Part shown: positions 1 through 8,789 of the stretch, piece after piece | Layout of the letters: each line of letters starts with the position of its first letter | Position numbering within the stretch: position 1 is the stretch's first letter | NCBI GenBank assembly: GCA_041484195.1 | Contig: JBGPHC010000017.1 | Location: 23,657 to 87,656 of the forward strand | Length of the DNA stretch: 64,000 nucleotides | Source: PSRI01 sp041484195 | GTDB taxonomy: Bacteria > Bacteroidota > Bacteroidia > Chitinophagales > Chitinophagaceae | Reading direction: 5' to 3' | The notes under the pieces: generated by a model | Told to the model about the DNA's origin: nothing | What the model saw: only the letters and a program-made list of their open reading frames with translations | Database searches by the model: none | Made by a program: the position numbers and the translations under genes

Positions 1-48
1 TTATTTTCAACTTCATTTCGTTTGGAGTCTATGAAATGATTTTCGGTC

Positions 49-1104
49 ATGCAAACAGTCTTAGGAATAATATTTCATTTTATCGGAGGTTTTTCGTCAG
101 GAAGTTTTTACATGCCTTACAAAAAGGTCAGGGGATGGAACTGGGAAAGCTTTTGGATTGTCGGTGGGCTTTTTTCATGGCTGATCGTGCCGCCTGTTGC
201 CGCTTATTTAACCGTGCCCGGATTCCTGGCAATCATTAAAAGCACATCGGCCAGTATAATTGGCGCGACTTTTATTATGGGATTGTTATGGGGAATTGGT
301 GGCTTAATGTATGGCCTTGGAGTAAGATACCTTGGAATGAGTCTGGGGAACTCCGTGATTTTAGGCTTTTGCTCAGCTTTTGGCGCTTTGATACCATCGA
401 TCTATTACAATATCGTACCAAAGGATGGTAAGACCTCCTTTTCTGACATGTTGCACAATAGCGGTGGTCAATTAGTATTGCTGGGAGTGGCGGTATGTAT
501 TATCGGAATATCTATTTGTGGACGGGCAGGCATGATGAAAGAAAAGGCATTGTCACCCAAGCAAAAATCGGAAAGCGTTAAGGAGTTTAAACTTGTCAAG
601 GGGCTAATCATAGCTACCATATCCGGTATATTAAGCGCATTTTTCAATTTTGGAATTGAAGCAGGTAAGCCCATGGCAGATGAAGTGGTAAGGTTGGGGC
701 TGAATCCGCTCTTTCAAAATAACGTGATTTTTGTAGTAATACTTTGGGGTGGCCTGACTACCAATTTTATAGGGTGTATGATATTGAACATCCGCAATAA
801 GACGTTTGGGGATTATGCAAATAAAAATACGCCGCTGGTGAAAAATTATTCTTTTTGCGCTTTGGCAGGGACCCTTTGGTTCTTGCAGTTTTTCTTTTAT
901 GGAATGGGAGCAAGCAAATTGGGGAACGGCGCCAGCTCCTGGATTCTGCATATGTCATTCATAATATTAGTAGCCAATATGTGGGGGATCATACTGAAAG
1001 AATGGAAAGGAGTAGGTAAAAGAACTATCACAACAATTATTATTGGCATTGTTTCGATTATTGCTTCTGTCATAATTGTAGGATATGGCAACTCGATTAA
1101 ATAA
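49..1104 (+). CDS. rhaT: L-rhamnose/H+ symporter RhaT
   Basis: A 351-residue, almost wholly hydrophobic inner-membrane protein, close in length to the Escherichia coli transporter (about 344). The N-terminus (GIIFHFIGGFSSGSFYMPYK) and the repeated hydrophobic segments match the RhaT branch of the drug/metabolite transporter superfamily, which takes up L-rhamnose with a proton. The start at 49 is the first ATG after an in-frame stop at 37-39. It stands 24 bases before the aldolase gene, heading an apparent co-directional rhamnose operon, which supports the assignment. The promoter lies outside or at the edge of the window, so regulation cannot be read here. Confidence 0.93.
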   Translation: MQTVLGIIFHFIGGFSSGSFYMPYKKVRGWNWESFWIVGGLFSWLIVPPVAAYLTVPGFLAIIKSTSASIIGATFIMGLLWGIGGLMYGLGVRYLGMSLGNSVILGFCSAFGALIPSIYYNIVPKDGKTSFSDMLHNSGGQLVLLGVAVCIIGISICGRAGMMKEKALSPKQKSESVKEFKLVKGLIIATISGILSAFFNFGIEAGKPMADEVVRLGLNPLFQNNVIFVVILWGGLTTNFIGCMILNIRNKTFGDYANKNTPLVKNYSFCALAGTLWFLQFFFYGMGASKLGNGASSWILHMSFIILVANMWGIILKEWKGVGKRTITTIIIGIVSIIASVIIVGYGNSIK

Positions 1105-1128
1105 GTAAATAAAGATTAAAAAATATTT

Positions 1129-3249
1129 ATGTCGTTACAAGCTTTACCATTTAAGAATGTCAGCTATTTATGGGACGATGCAAAGGCGGCGGCAATGAAT
1201 GGTGATGAAGTGGCTTTATTGGTGTATCGTTCTAACCTGTTGGGAGCCGATCTGCGATTAACAAATTATGGAGGCGGTAATACTTCCTGCAAAGTAATTG
1301 CGAAAAATCCGCTTACGGGTGAAGACACAGAAGTAATGTGGGTAAAGGGCAGTGGCGGCGACTTGGGTACCATGAAGTGGAATGGTTTGGCAGCGTTATA
1401 TTTGGATCGGTTGCTTTCTTTAAAAAGTATTTACAAGGGCATTGAATTTGAAGATGAGATGGTAGAACTCTTCAATCATTGCATTTTTGATTTGAATTCA
1501 AGAGCTCCATCGATTGATACGCCTCTGCATGCCTTTTTGCCCTTCCGGCATATAGATCACCTGCACCCCGATGCCGCGATCGCTATTGCTGCCGCCAAGG
1601 ACGGGAAACAAATTACTAAGGATTTATTTGAAGGTAGAATTGGTTGGGTGGAGTGGCAACGACCCGGTTTTGATCTCGGCCTTAAATTAAAGCAATGCCT
1701 CGATGAAAACCCTGGTATCCGGGGTATCATGTTGGGTTCTCACGGCTTATTTACCTGGGGCAATACTTCTCATGAGAGTTACATCAACACATTGGAAGTG
1801 ATTGAGCGTTTAGCCGACTATTTACAAGATAATACTGGGAAAAACAAACGGATATTCGGCGGTGCAAAACTCGCTTCGCTATCAAAAGTAGTACGGCTCA
1901 AACAGGCGGCAGCATTAGCTCCTGTATTGAGAGGATTTTGTTCTTCCCACAGGAAAATGATCGGGCATTTTACAGATGATGACCGGGTATTAGAATTTAT
2001 TAATTCGAATGATTTACTCCGGCTGGCTCCCTTGGGTACCAGTTGTCCCGATCATTTTTTGCGTACCAAAATAAGCCCGTTGGTGATACCACTGGATGCG
2101 ACCGAAGACCTGAGTGATGTGACTGCCGTCAGGGAAAAATTAACACCCGGTTTTCAAGCTTACCGTGCACTTTATGAAGATTATTATAATAGCTGTAAAC
2201 ATCCAAACAGCCCTGCGATGCGGGATTCAAATCCCGTGATTATTTTATATCCGGGTGTGGGTATGTTCAGTTTCGCAAAAGATAAACAGACGGCAAGGGT
2301 TGCGGCAGAATTTTATATTAACGCAATCAATGTAATGCGTGGGGCAGAAGCGGTTAGCGAATACACTTCTTTGCCAAGGCAGGAAGCATTCAATATTGAA
2401 TATTGGTTACTGGAAGAAGCAAAATTACAACGTATGCCCAAAGCAAAACCTTTAAGCGGAAGGGTTGCACTCGTAACCGGAAGTGCCGGGGGCATCGGCA
2501 AAGCAATTGCCAAAAAATTTGCTGAAGAAGGTGCGTGCGTGATTATCAGTGATATTGATAAAGAAAGATTATCCGCAACAATTGGGGAGTTTCAAACCCT
2601 TTTTGGTAAAGACAATGCGATATTTACAAATCTTGATGTAACGGATAAACAAACAATTGCGAAAGCCATGCAGACTGCTGCGTTGGTATTTGGCGGAGTG
2701 GATATTATTGTGAACAATGCCGGTATCAGCACATCAAAACCGATAGAAGATCATACAATAGAAGATTGGGATAAATTGTATGATACTTTGGTCAAAGGTC
2801 AGTTTTTGGTCTCACAGGCAGGGATAGAACTCTTGCGCAAACAAGGATTTGGGGGAGATATCCTCAACATAGTTTCAAAAAATGCAATCGTCTCGGGCCC
2901 CAATAATACAGGTTATGGTTCGGCAAAAGCGGCGCAGGCACATCTTACAAGATTAATGGCCGCAGAATTAGGGGGCGATAAGATTCGTGTGAATACGGTC
3001 AACCCGGATGCAGTTATTTCCGACTCCAATATTTGGGCTCATGGCTGGGCAGAGGGACGGGCCAAAGCATACGGTATCACTGTGGAAGAATTGCCGGCAT
3101 ATTATGCTAAAAGAACTTTGTTGAATGAGACGATATTACCCGAAGATATTGCAAATGCCTGTTTTGCGTTTGTAGGAGGCTTATTAAATAAATCTACGGG
3201 AAGTATATTGAATGTTGATGGCGGTTTAGCAATGGCGTTTGTCCGATGA
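1129..3249 (+). CDS. rhaEW: Bifunctional L-rhamnulose-1-phosphate aldolase / L-lactaldehyde dehydrogenase
   Basis: A 706-residue two-domain fusion. The N-terminal ~420 residues are a class II aldolase/adducin domain with the histidine-rich metal site (H134, H141, H144, H146 and a later GSHG with H205). The C-terminal part is a short-chain dehydrogenase: nucleotide-binding TGSAGGIG at 450-457, an NNAG motif, and the catalytic set S583, Y596, K600 (YGSAK). In known family members the aldolase splits rhamnulose-1-phosphate to dihydroxyacetone phosphate and L-lactaldehyde, and the dehydrogenase domain oxidises the lactaldehyde to L-lactate. It lies between the transporter and the isomerase, with the lactate-oxidising enzyme further down, so the whole carbon route is encoded together. 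Confidence 0.93.
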   Translation: MSLQALPFKNVSYLWDDAKAAAMNGDEVALLVYRSNLLGADLRLTNYGGGNTSCKVIAKNPLTGEDTEVMWVKGSGGDLGTMKWNGLAALYLDRLLSLKSIYKGIEFEDEMVELFNHCIFDLNSRAPSIDTPLHAFLPFRHIDHLHPDAAIAIAAAKDGKQITKDLFEGRIGWVEWQRPGFDLGLKLKQCLDENPGIRGIMLGSHGLFTWGNTSHESYINTLEVIERLADYLQDNTGKNKRIFGGAKLASLSKVVRLKQAAALAPVLRGFCSSHRKMIGHFTDDDRVLEFINSNDLLRLAPLGTSCPDHFLRTKISPLVIPLDATEDLSDVTAVREKLTPGFQAYRALYEDYYNSCKHPNSPAMRDSNPVIILYPGVGMFSFAKDKQTARVAAEFYINAINVMRGAEAVSEYTSLPRQEAFNIEYWLLEEAKLQRMPKAKPLSGRVALVTGSAGGIGKAIAKKFAEEGACVIISDIDKERLSATIGEFQTLFGKDNAIFTNLDVTDKQTIAKAMQTAALVFGGVDIIVNNAGISTSKPIEDHTIEDWDKLYDTLVKGQFLVSQAGIELLRKQGFGGDILNIVSKNAIVSGPNNTGYGSAKAAQAHLTRLMAAELGGDKIRVNTVNPDAVISDSNIWAHGWAEGRAKAYGITVEELPAYYAKRTLLNETILPEDIANACFAFVGGLLNKSTGSILNVDGGLAMAFVR

Positions 3250-3482
3250 TTTAATGTTCCTGTTTATACTAAGCAATCCAAAAAAATTGATTATTTCCTA
3301 ATCTGTCAACTTTTAGGATCCATTCAAAAAATATCCTGGCGCCCTGCTTTTTTCGTATTGTTTTCGACAGTGGCTTATGTGAAGGGAGACAAAGAAGAAT
3401 AATTCTTATTCTCAATATTCAGTTCAGAAATCTTTTGGTTGCCCGAAATTAAACCATCATCAATTGAAATAAGATATAGAAA

Positions 3483-4757
3483 ATGATTTTGAACAAAGAA
3501 TTAATTCAGGAAAGAAATGATATTGTGATAGCGGATCATAAGAGGTGTTTCGAATTTATTGCCGTGGGTATGCATAATTTGGATGATGTCATCAAAAAAC
3601 TGGTGGATTTCCAGGTGGCCATTCCAAGCTGGGCATTAGGAACGGGCGGTACAAGGTTTGGCCGGTTTAAGGGAGGTGGGGAACCCGGAAACCTGGAACA
3701 AAAAATTGAAGATATTGGCCTGTTGCATGCACTCAATAAATCGAGCGGAGCTATTTCATTGCATATCCCATGGGATATTCCGGGAGATACTAATGCAATA
3801 AAGGAATTAGCGTCCCGGCATGGATTGCAATTTGATGCCGTCAATTCAAACACCTTCCAGAACCAGCCTAATCAACCCCTGAGTTATAAATTCGGATCAT
3901 TGCAGCATGTGGATGAGGCTGTACGCCGGCAGGCAATTAAACACAATGTGGAGGTAATAAAGCAGGGCGAAGCATTGGGTTCAAAATCGCTAACCGTATG
4001 GCTTGCAGACGGCTCTTGTTTTCCCGGCCAGTTAAACTTTAGGAAAGCCTGGCAAAATACCTACGACAGTTTACAAAAGATTTATGAAGCATTGCCTGCT
4101 GACTGGAAAATGTTTGTAGAATACAAGGCGTATGAACCTAATTTTTATTCAATGACAGTGGGTGATTGGGGTCAGTCCTATTTGTACACATCTAAGCTAG
4201 GTCCCAAGGCCTATACACTTGTTGACCTTGGCCATCACCTGCCCAACGCTAATATTGAGCAAATTGTTTCCTTGTTGATGATGGAAGATAAGTTGGGTGG
4301 CTTTCATTTTAATGACAGTAAGTATGGGGATGATGATTTAACCGTCGGGTCCATTCATCCCTATCAGCTCTTTTTAATTTTCAATGAATTAGTTGAAGGC
4401 ATGGATGCAAAAGGAATGAATCATGCGACAGGGTTAGCGTGGATGATCGATGCCAGCCATAACGTAAAAGATCCGTTGGAAGATTTATTGCAATCGGTGG
4501 AAGCCATTATGATTGCCTATGCCCGGGCACTGCTGGTGGATAAAACAGCGTTGACAGAAGCCCAGAGATCAAATGATGCCGTGCTCGCTCAGGAAATATT
4601 GCAAATGACTTACAGGTCTGATGTAAGACCAATAGTGGCGGAAGCAAGATTGAGGGCCGGAGGCGCCCTGCAACCAGTGAAACTATTTCGTTCATTAAAC
4701 GTAAGGCAGCAACTGATACAGGAAAGGGGAGAGAGAAATAAAGCCACCGGTTTATAA
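3483..4757 (+). CDS. rhaI: L-rhamnose isomerase (RhaI type)
   Basis: A 424-residue TIM-barrel sugar isomerase converting L-rhamnose to L-rhamnulose. The metal-site residues can be read directly: E213 (FVEYKAYEP), D248 and H251 (VDLGHH), H275, D283 and D285 (GGFHFNDSKYGDDD), with D323 the probable remaining ligand. The spacing of these residues agrees with the published set of the Pseudomonas stutzeri enzyme with a constant offset of six up to D285. This is the RhaI form, not the longer E. coli RhaA form. A 233-base gap precedes it and the kinase follows after only 8 bases, so isomerase and kinase are probably co-transcribed. Confidence 0.93.
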   Translation: MILNKELIQERNDIVIADHKRCFEFIAVGMHNLDDVIKKLVDFQVAIPSWALGTGGTRFGRFKGGGEPGNLEQKIEDIGLLHALNKSSGAISLHIPWDIPGDTNAIKELASRHGLQFDAVNSNTFQNQPNQPLSYKFGSLQHVDEAVRRQAIKHNVEVIKQGEALGSKSLTVWLADGSCFPGQLNFRKAWQNTYDSLQKIYEALPADWKMFVEYKAYEPNFYSMTVGDWGQSYLYTSKLGPKAYTLVDLGHHLPNANIEQIVSLLMMEDKLGGFHFNDSKYGDDDLTVGSIHPYQLFLIFNELVEGMDAKGMNHATGLAWMIDASHNVKDPLEDLLQSVEAIMIAYARALLVDKTALTEAQRSNDAVLAQEILQMTYRSDVRPIVAEARLRAGGALQPVKLFRSLNVRQQLIQERGERNKATGL

Positions 4758-4765
4758 AAAACAGT

Positions 4766-6142
4766 ATGAGTCTTATTCCCGTAATTGGCATATTTGATGT
4801 GGGTAAAACCAACAAGAAGTTATTTCTGTTTGATGAAAAATACTGTAAAGTGTATGAAGAGACAGTTCAGCTAAAAGAAACAACGGATGAAGATGGTGAT
4901 GCATGTGAAGATTTGGCCACACTTAGTGATTGGGTGAAAATCAGCCTTGAAAAGATTATTCGACTTGCAGGAGTGGAGGTAAAAGCCATCAATTTTTCAG
5001 CTTATGGGGCCAGTTTTGTACATGTTATGAAAAAGGGGAAGGCGCCTTTGCCCCTGTATAATTATCTTAAACCCTATCCCCAAAATTTACAGAATGAATT
5101 TTATGCCACTTATGGCGGAGAATTAAAAATTGCAAGAGAAACGGCATCGCCGGTTTCTGGAAATTTGAATTCAGGGCTGCAATTATACCGTATCAAAAAG
5201 CAACAGCCGCAGGTATTCAATGATATCCTTGTAAGTTTACACCTGCCACAGTTCCTGAGTTTCTTAATTACCAACAAGAAGTATTCTCATATCACCAGTA
5301 TTGGATGTCATACTTCATTATGGAATTTTCAAACGGGAAGCTATCATCGCTGGGTGCACGAAGAGGGTGTCGATAAAAAACTGGCGCCCATTAAGAATGG
5401 AGACGAAGTAACTGAAGTATTTTATCATGAGCGCAGGCTTGTCGCAGGTATTGGTTTGCATGATAGTTCGGCAGCTATGCTCCCCTATTTACTAAACTTT
5501 ACAGAGCCATTTGTTTTAATTTCTACCGGCACCTGGTGCATCAGCCTTAACCCGTTTAACTATACAGCACTTACCGAAGAAGAATTAAAGAATGACTGCC
5601 TTTGTTATATACAATGCCATGGTTTGCCGGTAAAAGCGAATCGACTATTTGCCGGTTATGAACATGAACAACAAGTGCAAAGGCTTTCAAACTATTTTTC
5701 AACACCTCCGGATTATCATGAGCAAGTCAGTTATAACGCGGCTTTTATTAAGAAACTGAAAGAACATTTGTCTTTTTCTGATGCGGTGGATCGATTTGCT
5801 CCTTTGAATCTGGAATTATTCAACTGTTATGAGGAGGCCTATCACCAGTTGATGCTCAATATTATCGAAAAGCAGGTGGCCAGCACTAAAATGGTATTAA
5901 AGGGAACTGATGTTAAGCGGATTTTCGTAGATGGCGGGTTTAGCAAGAATTCAATTTTTATGAATCTAATGGCCCAGGCTTTCCCGGGTGTTCAAGTATT
6001 TGGCGCATCTATGGCACAGGCTGCAGCGATCGGGGCGGCCTTAACTATTCACGATAATTGGAATAGCCAGAAAATTCCCGGTGATATGATTAAGCTTAAA
6101 TCTTACACCGTGCAAGCGAGTGAAAGAAATCTGTTTTTCTGA
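4766..6142 (+). CDS. rhaB: Rhamnulokinase (FGGY carbohydrate kinase)
   Basis: A 458-residue FGGY-family sugar kinase, expected to phosphorylate L-rhamnulose on O1 with ATP. The N-terminal phosphate-binding motif is IFDVGKTNKK; a second nucleotide-binding segment (ISTGTWCISLNPF) lies near residue 250, and the adenosine motif VDGGFSKN is near residue 390. The substrate is inferred from the neighbours: isomerase 8 bases upstream and the rhamnulose-phosphate aldolase in the same operon. Divergent FGGY kinases of this branch are often annotated only as carbohydrate kinase, so the substrate rests mostly on context. The next gene begins one base after the stop codon. Confidence 0.88.
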   Translation: MSLIPVIGIFDVGKTNKKLFLFDEKYCKVYEETVQLKETTDEDGDACEDLATLSDWVKISLEKIIRLAGVEVKAINFSAYGASFVHVMKKGKAPLPLYNYLKPYPQNLQNEFYATYGGELKIARETASPVSGNLNSGLQLYRIKKQQPQVFNDILVSLHLPQFLSFLITNKKYSHITSIGCHTSLWNFQTGSYHRWVHEEGVDKKLAPIKNGDEVTEVFYHERRLVAGIGLHDSSAAMLPYLLNFTEPFVLISTGTWCISLNPFNYTALTEEELKNDCLCYIQCHGLPVKANRLFAGYEHEQQVQRLSNYFSTPPDYHEQVSYNAAFIKKLKEHLSFSDAVDRFAPLNLELFNCYEEAYHQLMLNIIEKQVASTKMVLKGTDVKRIFVDGGFSKNSIFMNLMAQAFPGVQVFGASMAQAAAIGAALTIHDNWNSQKIPGDMIKLKSYTVQASERNLFF

Positions 6143-6143
6143 A

Positions 6144-7361
6144 ATGAATGGAACAGCCACAAAGTCAAAAAGCATTATGAAAGAAAGTAAAGTCATTCTG
6201 AATTATAATTCTAAATATCCGACTATACAGGATTTGAAGAGCAAGGCGAAAAAGCGGATACCCAGGTTTGTTTTTGACTATCTTGAAGGAGGATGTAATG
6301 AGGATGTAAACCTGTCAAGAAATGCCTCCGATTTGCAGGATGTGGTTTTGAAGCCTCAATATTTAAAAAAATTCAATGGCCTTGATATGCGGGTGAATCT
6401 ATTTGGCCATGTATATGACGCGCCGTTTGGTATTTCACCTATTGGTTTGCAGGGCTTAATATGGCCCAATTCGCCGGAGATATTAGCGAAGGCGGCATTA
6501 AAGCATAATATTCCTTATATATTGAGTACGGTCTCCACCAGCAGTATTGAAAGGATCTCTGAATTGTCTGAAGGAAAAGCTTGGTTTCAGTTATATCACC
6601 CTACCAAAAATGAATTAAGGGACGACATTATAAAAAGAGCCGCCGTAGCTCAATGCCCGGTTTTAGTCGTGTTGGTAGATGTTCCTTCGTTTGGATACAG
6701 GCCAAGAGATATCAAAAACGGTCTCTCGATGCCTCCTAAAATGTCCCTTAGAAATATTCTCCAGATAATGGGTGCGCCGAGGTGGGGAATGGAAACTTTA
6801 AAAGCAGGAGTACCCGGGTTTGCCACGTTGAAGCCTTATATGCCTGAAAATTTAAACCTAAGCAGGCTCGGTGAGTTCATGAATGAAACATTTACCGGAA
6901 GAATTGATGTGGACAAAATAAAGCCCATACGCGAAATGTGGAAAGGACCGTTGGTATTAAAAGGAATCGTTAGTGAAGAAGATGCCCGGGAAGCAATTAG
7001 CCTGGGGGTAGATGGAATCATAGTTTCGAACCATGGTGGAAGGCAGTTAGATGCCGGCGAGTCTTCAATAAAATCACTGAAAAATCTGTCCGAAAAATGC
7101 GGCCACAAAATAAAAATAATGATGGATAGCGGGCTGAGATCGGGTCCCGATATTGCCCGTGCGATGGCATCAGGTGCGAATTTTACATTTATGGGCCGGT
7201 CTTTTATGTATGGAGTAGCCGCCTTGGGAAAGAAAGGCGGTGATCATACAATGGCTATCTTAAAGGAGCAGTTACAACAGGTGATGGAGCAACTCTGTTG
7301 TGAAAGAATAAGCGATTTCACCCGACTTTTAATTGCTGAAAGAAATTATATATATAAATAG
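6144..7361 (+). CDS. FMN-dependent alpha-hydroxy-acid (L-lactate) dehydrogenase
   Basis: About 405 residues from the ATG at 6144 (a GTG at 6120 overlapping the kinase and an ATG at 6177 are alternatives; no clear Shine-Dalgarno decides between them). The flavin TIM-barrel family is shown by the catalytic SNHGGRQLD with H297, the substrate-side LKGIVS lysine segment and the phosphate-binding DSGLRSGPDIARAMASGA region ending in MGR. Family members oxidise L-lactate or other 2-hydroxy acids. In this operon the natural substrate would be the L-lactate made by the RhaEW dehydrogenase domain, which would be converted to pyruvate. Translational coupling with the kinase is likely because the genes nearly touch. 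Confidence 0.85.
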   Translation: MNGTATKSKSIMKESKVILNYNSKYPTIQDLKSKAKKRIPRFVFDYLEGGCNEDVNLSRNASDLQDVVLKPQYLKKFNGLDMRVNLFGHVYDAPFGISPIGLQGLIWPNSPEILAKAALKHNIPYILSTVSTSSIERISELSEGKAWFQLYHPTKNELRDDIIKRAAVAQCPVLVVLVDVPSFGYRPRDIKNGLSMPPKMSLRNILQIMGAPRWGMETLKAGVPGFATLKPYMPENLNLSRLGEFMNETFTGRIDVDKIKPIREMWKGPLVLKGIVSEEDAREAISLGVDGIIVSNHGGRQLDAGESSIKSLKNLSEKCGHKIKIMMDSGLRSGPDIARAMASGANFTFMGRSFMYGVAALGKKGGDHTMAILKEQLQQVMEQLCCERISDFTRLLIAERNYIYK

Positions 7362-7369
7362 GCGATCGC

Positions 7370-7401
7370 TCTTAAAATCATCAATCAGGATCGTTTTTTT
7401 T
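7370..7401 (+). terminator. Weak candidate terminator after the rhamnose catabolic genes
   Basis: CGATC near 7363-7368 can pair with GATCG at about 7390-7395 across a loop of roughly 22 bases and is followed by a run of eight T. The stem is short, so this is only a possible transcription end before the regulator gene. Confidence 0.25.
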
Positions 7402-7441
7402 AATACCTTACCTGAAGTCCTGGCTACTTAGAAATTCATGT

Positions 7442-8473
7442 ATGAAGAAGAGTTCAATTTTTGATCTCATTGTAGTGGATGAGTATTCCATTACTTTAAA
7501 ATATTTACAGATTGCAAATTCTATCATACGGGCGATTGAAAACAAATATATAAGTAACGGGGATATCTTACCTTCTATAAATGAATTGAGTTTTGAACTT
7601 GATATTTCAAGGGATACTGTAGAAAGAGGATATAAGTACCTAAAAGGGAAAGGCATTGTTGATGCGGTGCCCAGGAAAGGATATTTCATCAAGAGTACCG
7701 AGTTCAGGCAGGTAATAAAAATATTTTTACTTTTCAACAAGCTGAGCACACATAAAAAAACAATTTATGATTCCTTCGTAGAAACACTGGGAGATCAGGC
7801 CTCCATCGATTTTTACATTTACAACAATGACTTTTCTCTCTTCAAAAAACTATTAACGAACAAAAAGGATGAATATTCTTATTATGTAATTATCCCTCAT
7901 TTTGTTGAAGGAGGTGATAAGGCTCATGAGGTGATTAACAGTTTGCCGGAGGAAAAACTGATCTTATTAGACAAGATGATACCGGGCATCAGGGGCGAAT
8001 ATGGAGCCGTTTGCGAGAATTTTCAGCAAGACATTTACCAGGTCCTGACAGAGGCCCTCGAGCGACTTTCAAAATATCAAACCCTTAAAATAATTTTCCC
8101 TGTTCATAGCTATTATCCATCAGAAATTCTGATAGGATTTAAGAACTTTTGCCAGGATAATACTTTTGAGTACCGTATTATAGAAAATATTACAGATGAA
8201 CCCATCAACGAAGGGGAAGTATATATAGTGGTGATGGAAGATGACCTGGTAAGGTTGATTCGAAGGATCCGGCAACTTAATTTCCGGATTGGTGACCAGG
8301 TGGGAATTATTGCCTATAATGAAGTTCCGTTGAAAGAAATCATCCTGAGTGGAATTACTACTATTTCCACCGACTTCCGGCAAATGGGCATTACGGCCGC
8401 AGAACTGATTTTGTCTAACTCCAAGAAACATATAGAAATCCCATTCAAATTGTATTTACGGCCATCCCTTTAA
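7442..8473 (+). CDS. GntR-family transcriptional regulator with sugar-binding-like domain
   Basis: A 343-residue regulator. Residues about 15-80 form a GntR winged helix (ILPSINELSFELDISRDTVERGYKYLKGKGIV), followed by a basic hinge (PRKGYFIKS) and a C-terminal half resembling the periplasmic-binding-protein/LacI effector domain used by Bacteroidetes sugar regulators. It lies between the catabolic operon and the SusC/SusD genes, so it is the natural candidate for rhamnose- (or rhamnulose-) responsive control of both. No operator could be assigned with confidence; a tandem decamer in front of susC is one candidate. Confidence 0.85.
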   Translation: MKKSSIFDLIVVDEYSITLKYLQIANSIIRAIENKYISNGDILPSINELSFELDISRDTVERGYKYLKGKGIVDAVPRKGYFIKSTEFRQVIKIFLLFNKLSTHKKTIYDSFVETLGDQASIDFYIYNNDFSLFKKLLTNKKDEYSYYVIIPHFVEGGDKAHEVINSLPEEKLILLDKMIPGIRGEYGAVCENFQQDIYQVLTEALERLSKYQTLKIIFPVHSYYPSEILIGFKNFCQDNTFEYRIIENITDEPINEGEVYIVVMEDDLVRLIRRIRQLNFRIGDQVGIIAYNEVPLKEIILSGITTISTDFRQMGITAAELILSNSKKHIEIPFKLYLRPSL

Positions 8474-8789
8474 ATACATTCAACGGTTTGGAGGGCAAAG
8501 AGTGTTTGTCTTTTATATTATTGGATGTATCAATATCGATTTGACATCTATCTATAGAATTGATCAACTCCCGCATTGGTTTGTAATGGATCACATTGAT
8601 GTTTCTCCCTTTTTCATATATCATTTGAAAGGAGGCCGCAAGTCTTCGAAATAATTATTTTAAGAAAATGATTAAAAATATTCTCAAATCAGGTCAAATC
8701 AGGATAGTGAAGCAAATATTCCCTACTACTTTTAATCATTAAATTGACGAAACCTTCTTTTAGTCAACCAAAACTAAAGCTATTCGGCT
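8474..8789 (+). promoter_or_regulatory. Intergenic region before susC with a perfect tandem decamer
   Basis: This 316-base gap has no gene. It contains TCAAATCAGG twice head to tail at 8684-8693 and 8694-8703, about 90 bases before the susC start, a suitable place for an activator or repressor. No convincing TAnnTTTG box was found. The link to the GntR regulator is inference. Confidence 0.4.

Noticed and set aside
36..239. An open frame at the window start in another register
   Set aside because: It overlaps the transporter gene, whose frame has family-level similarity.
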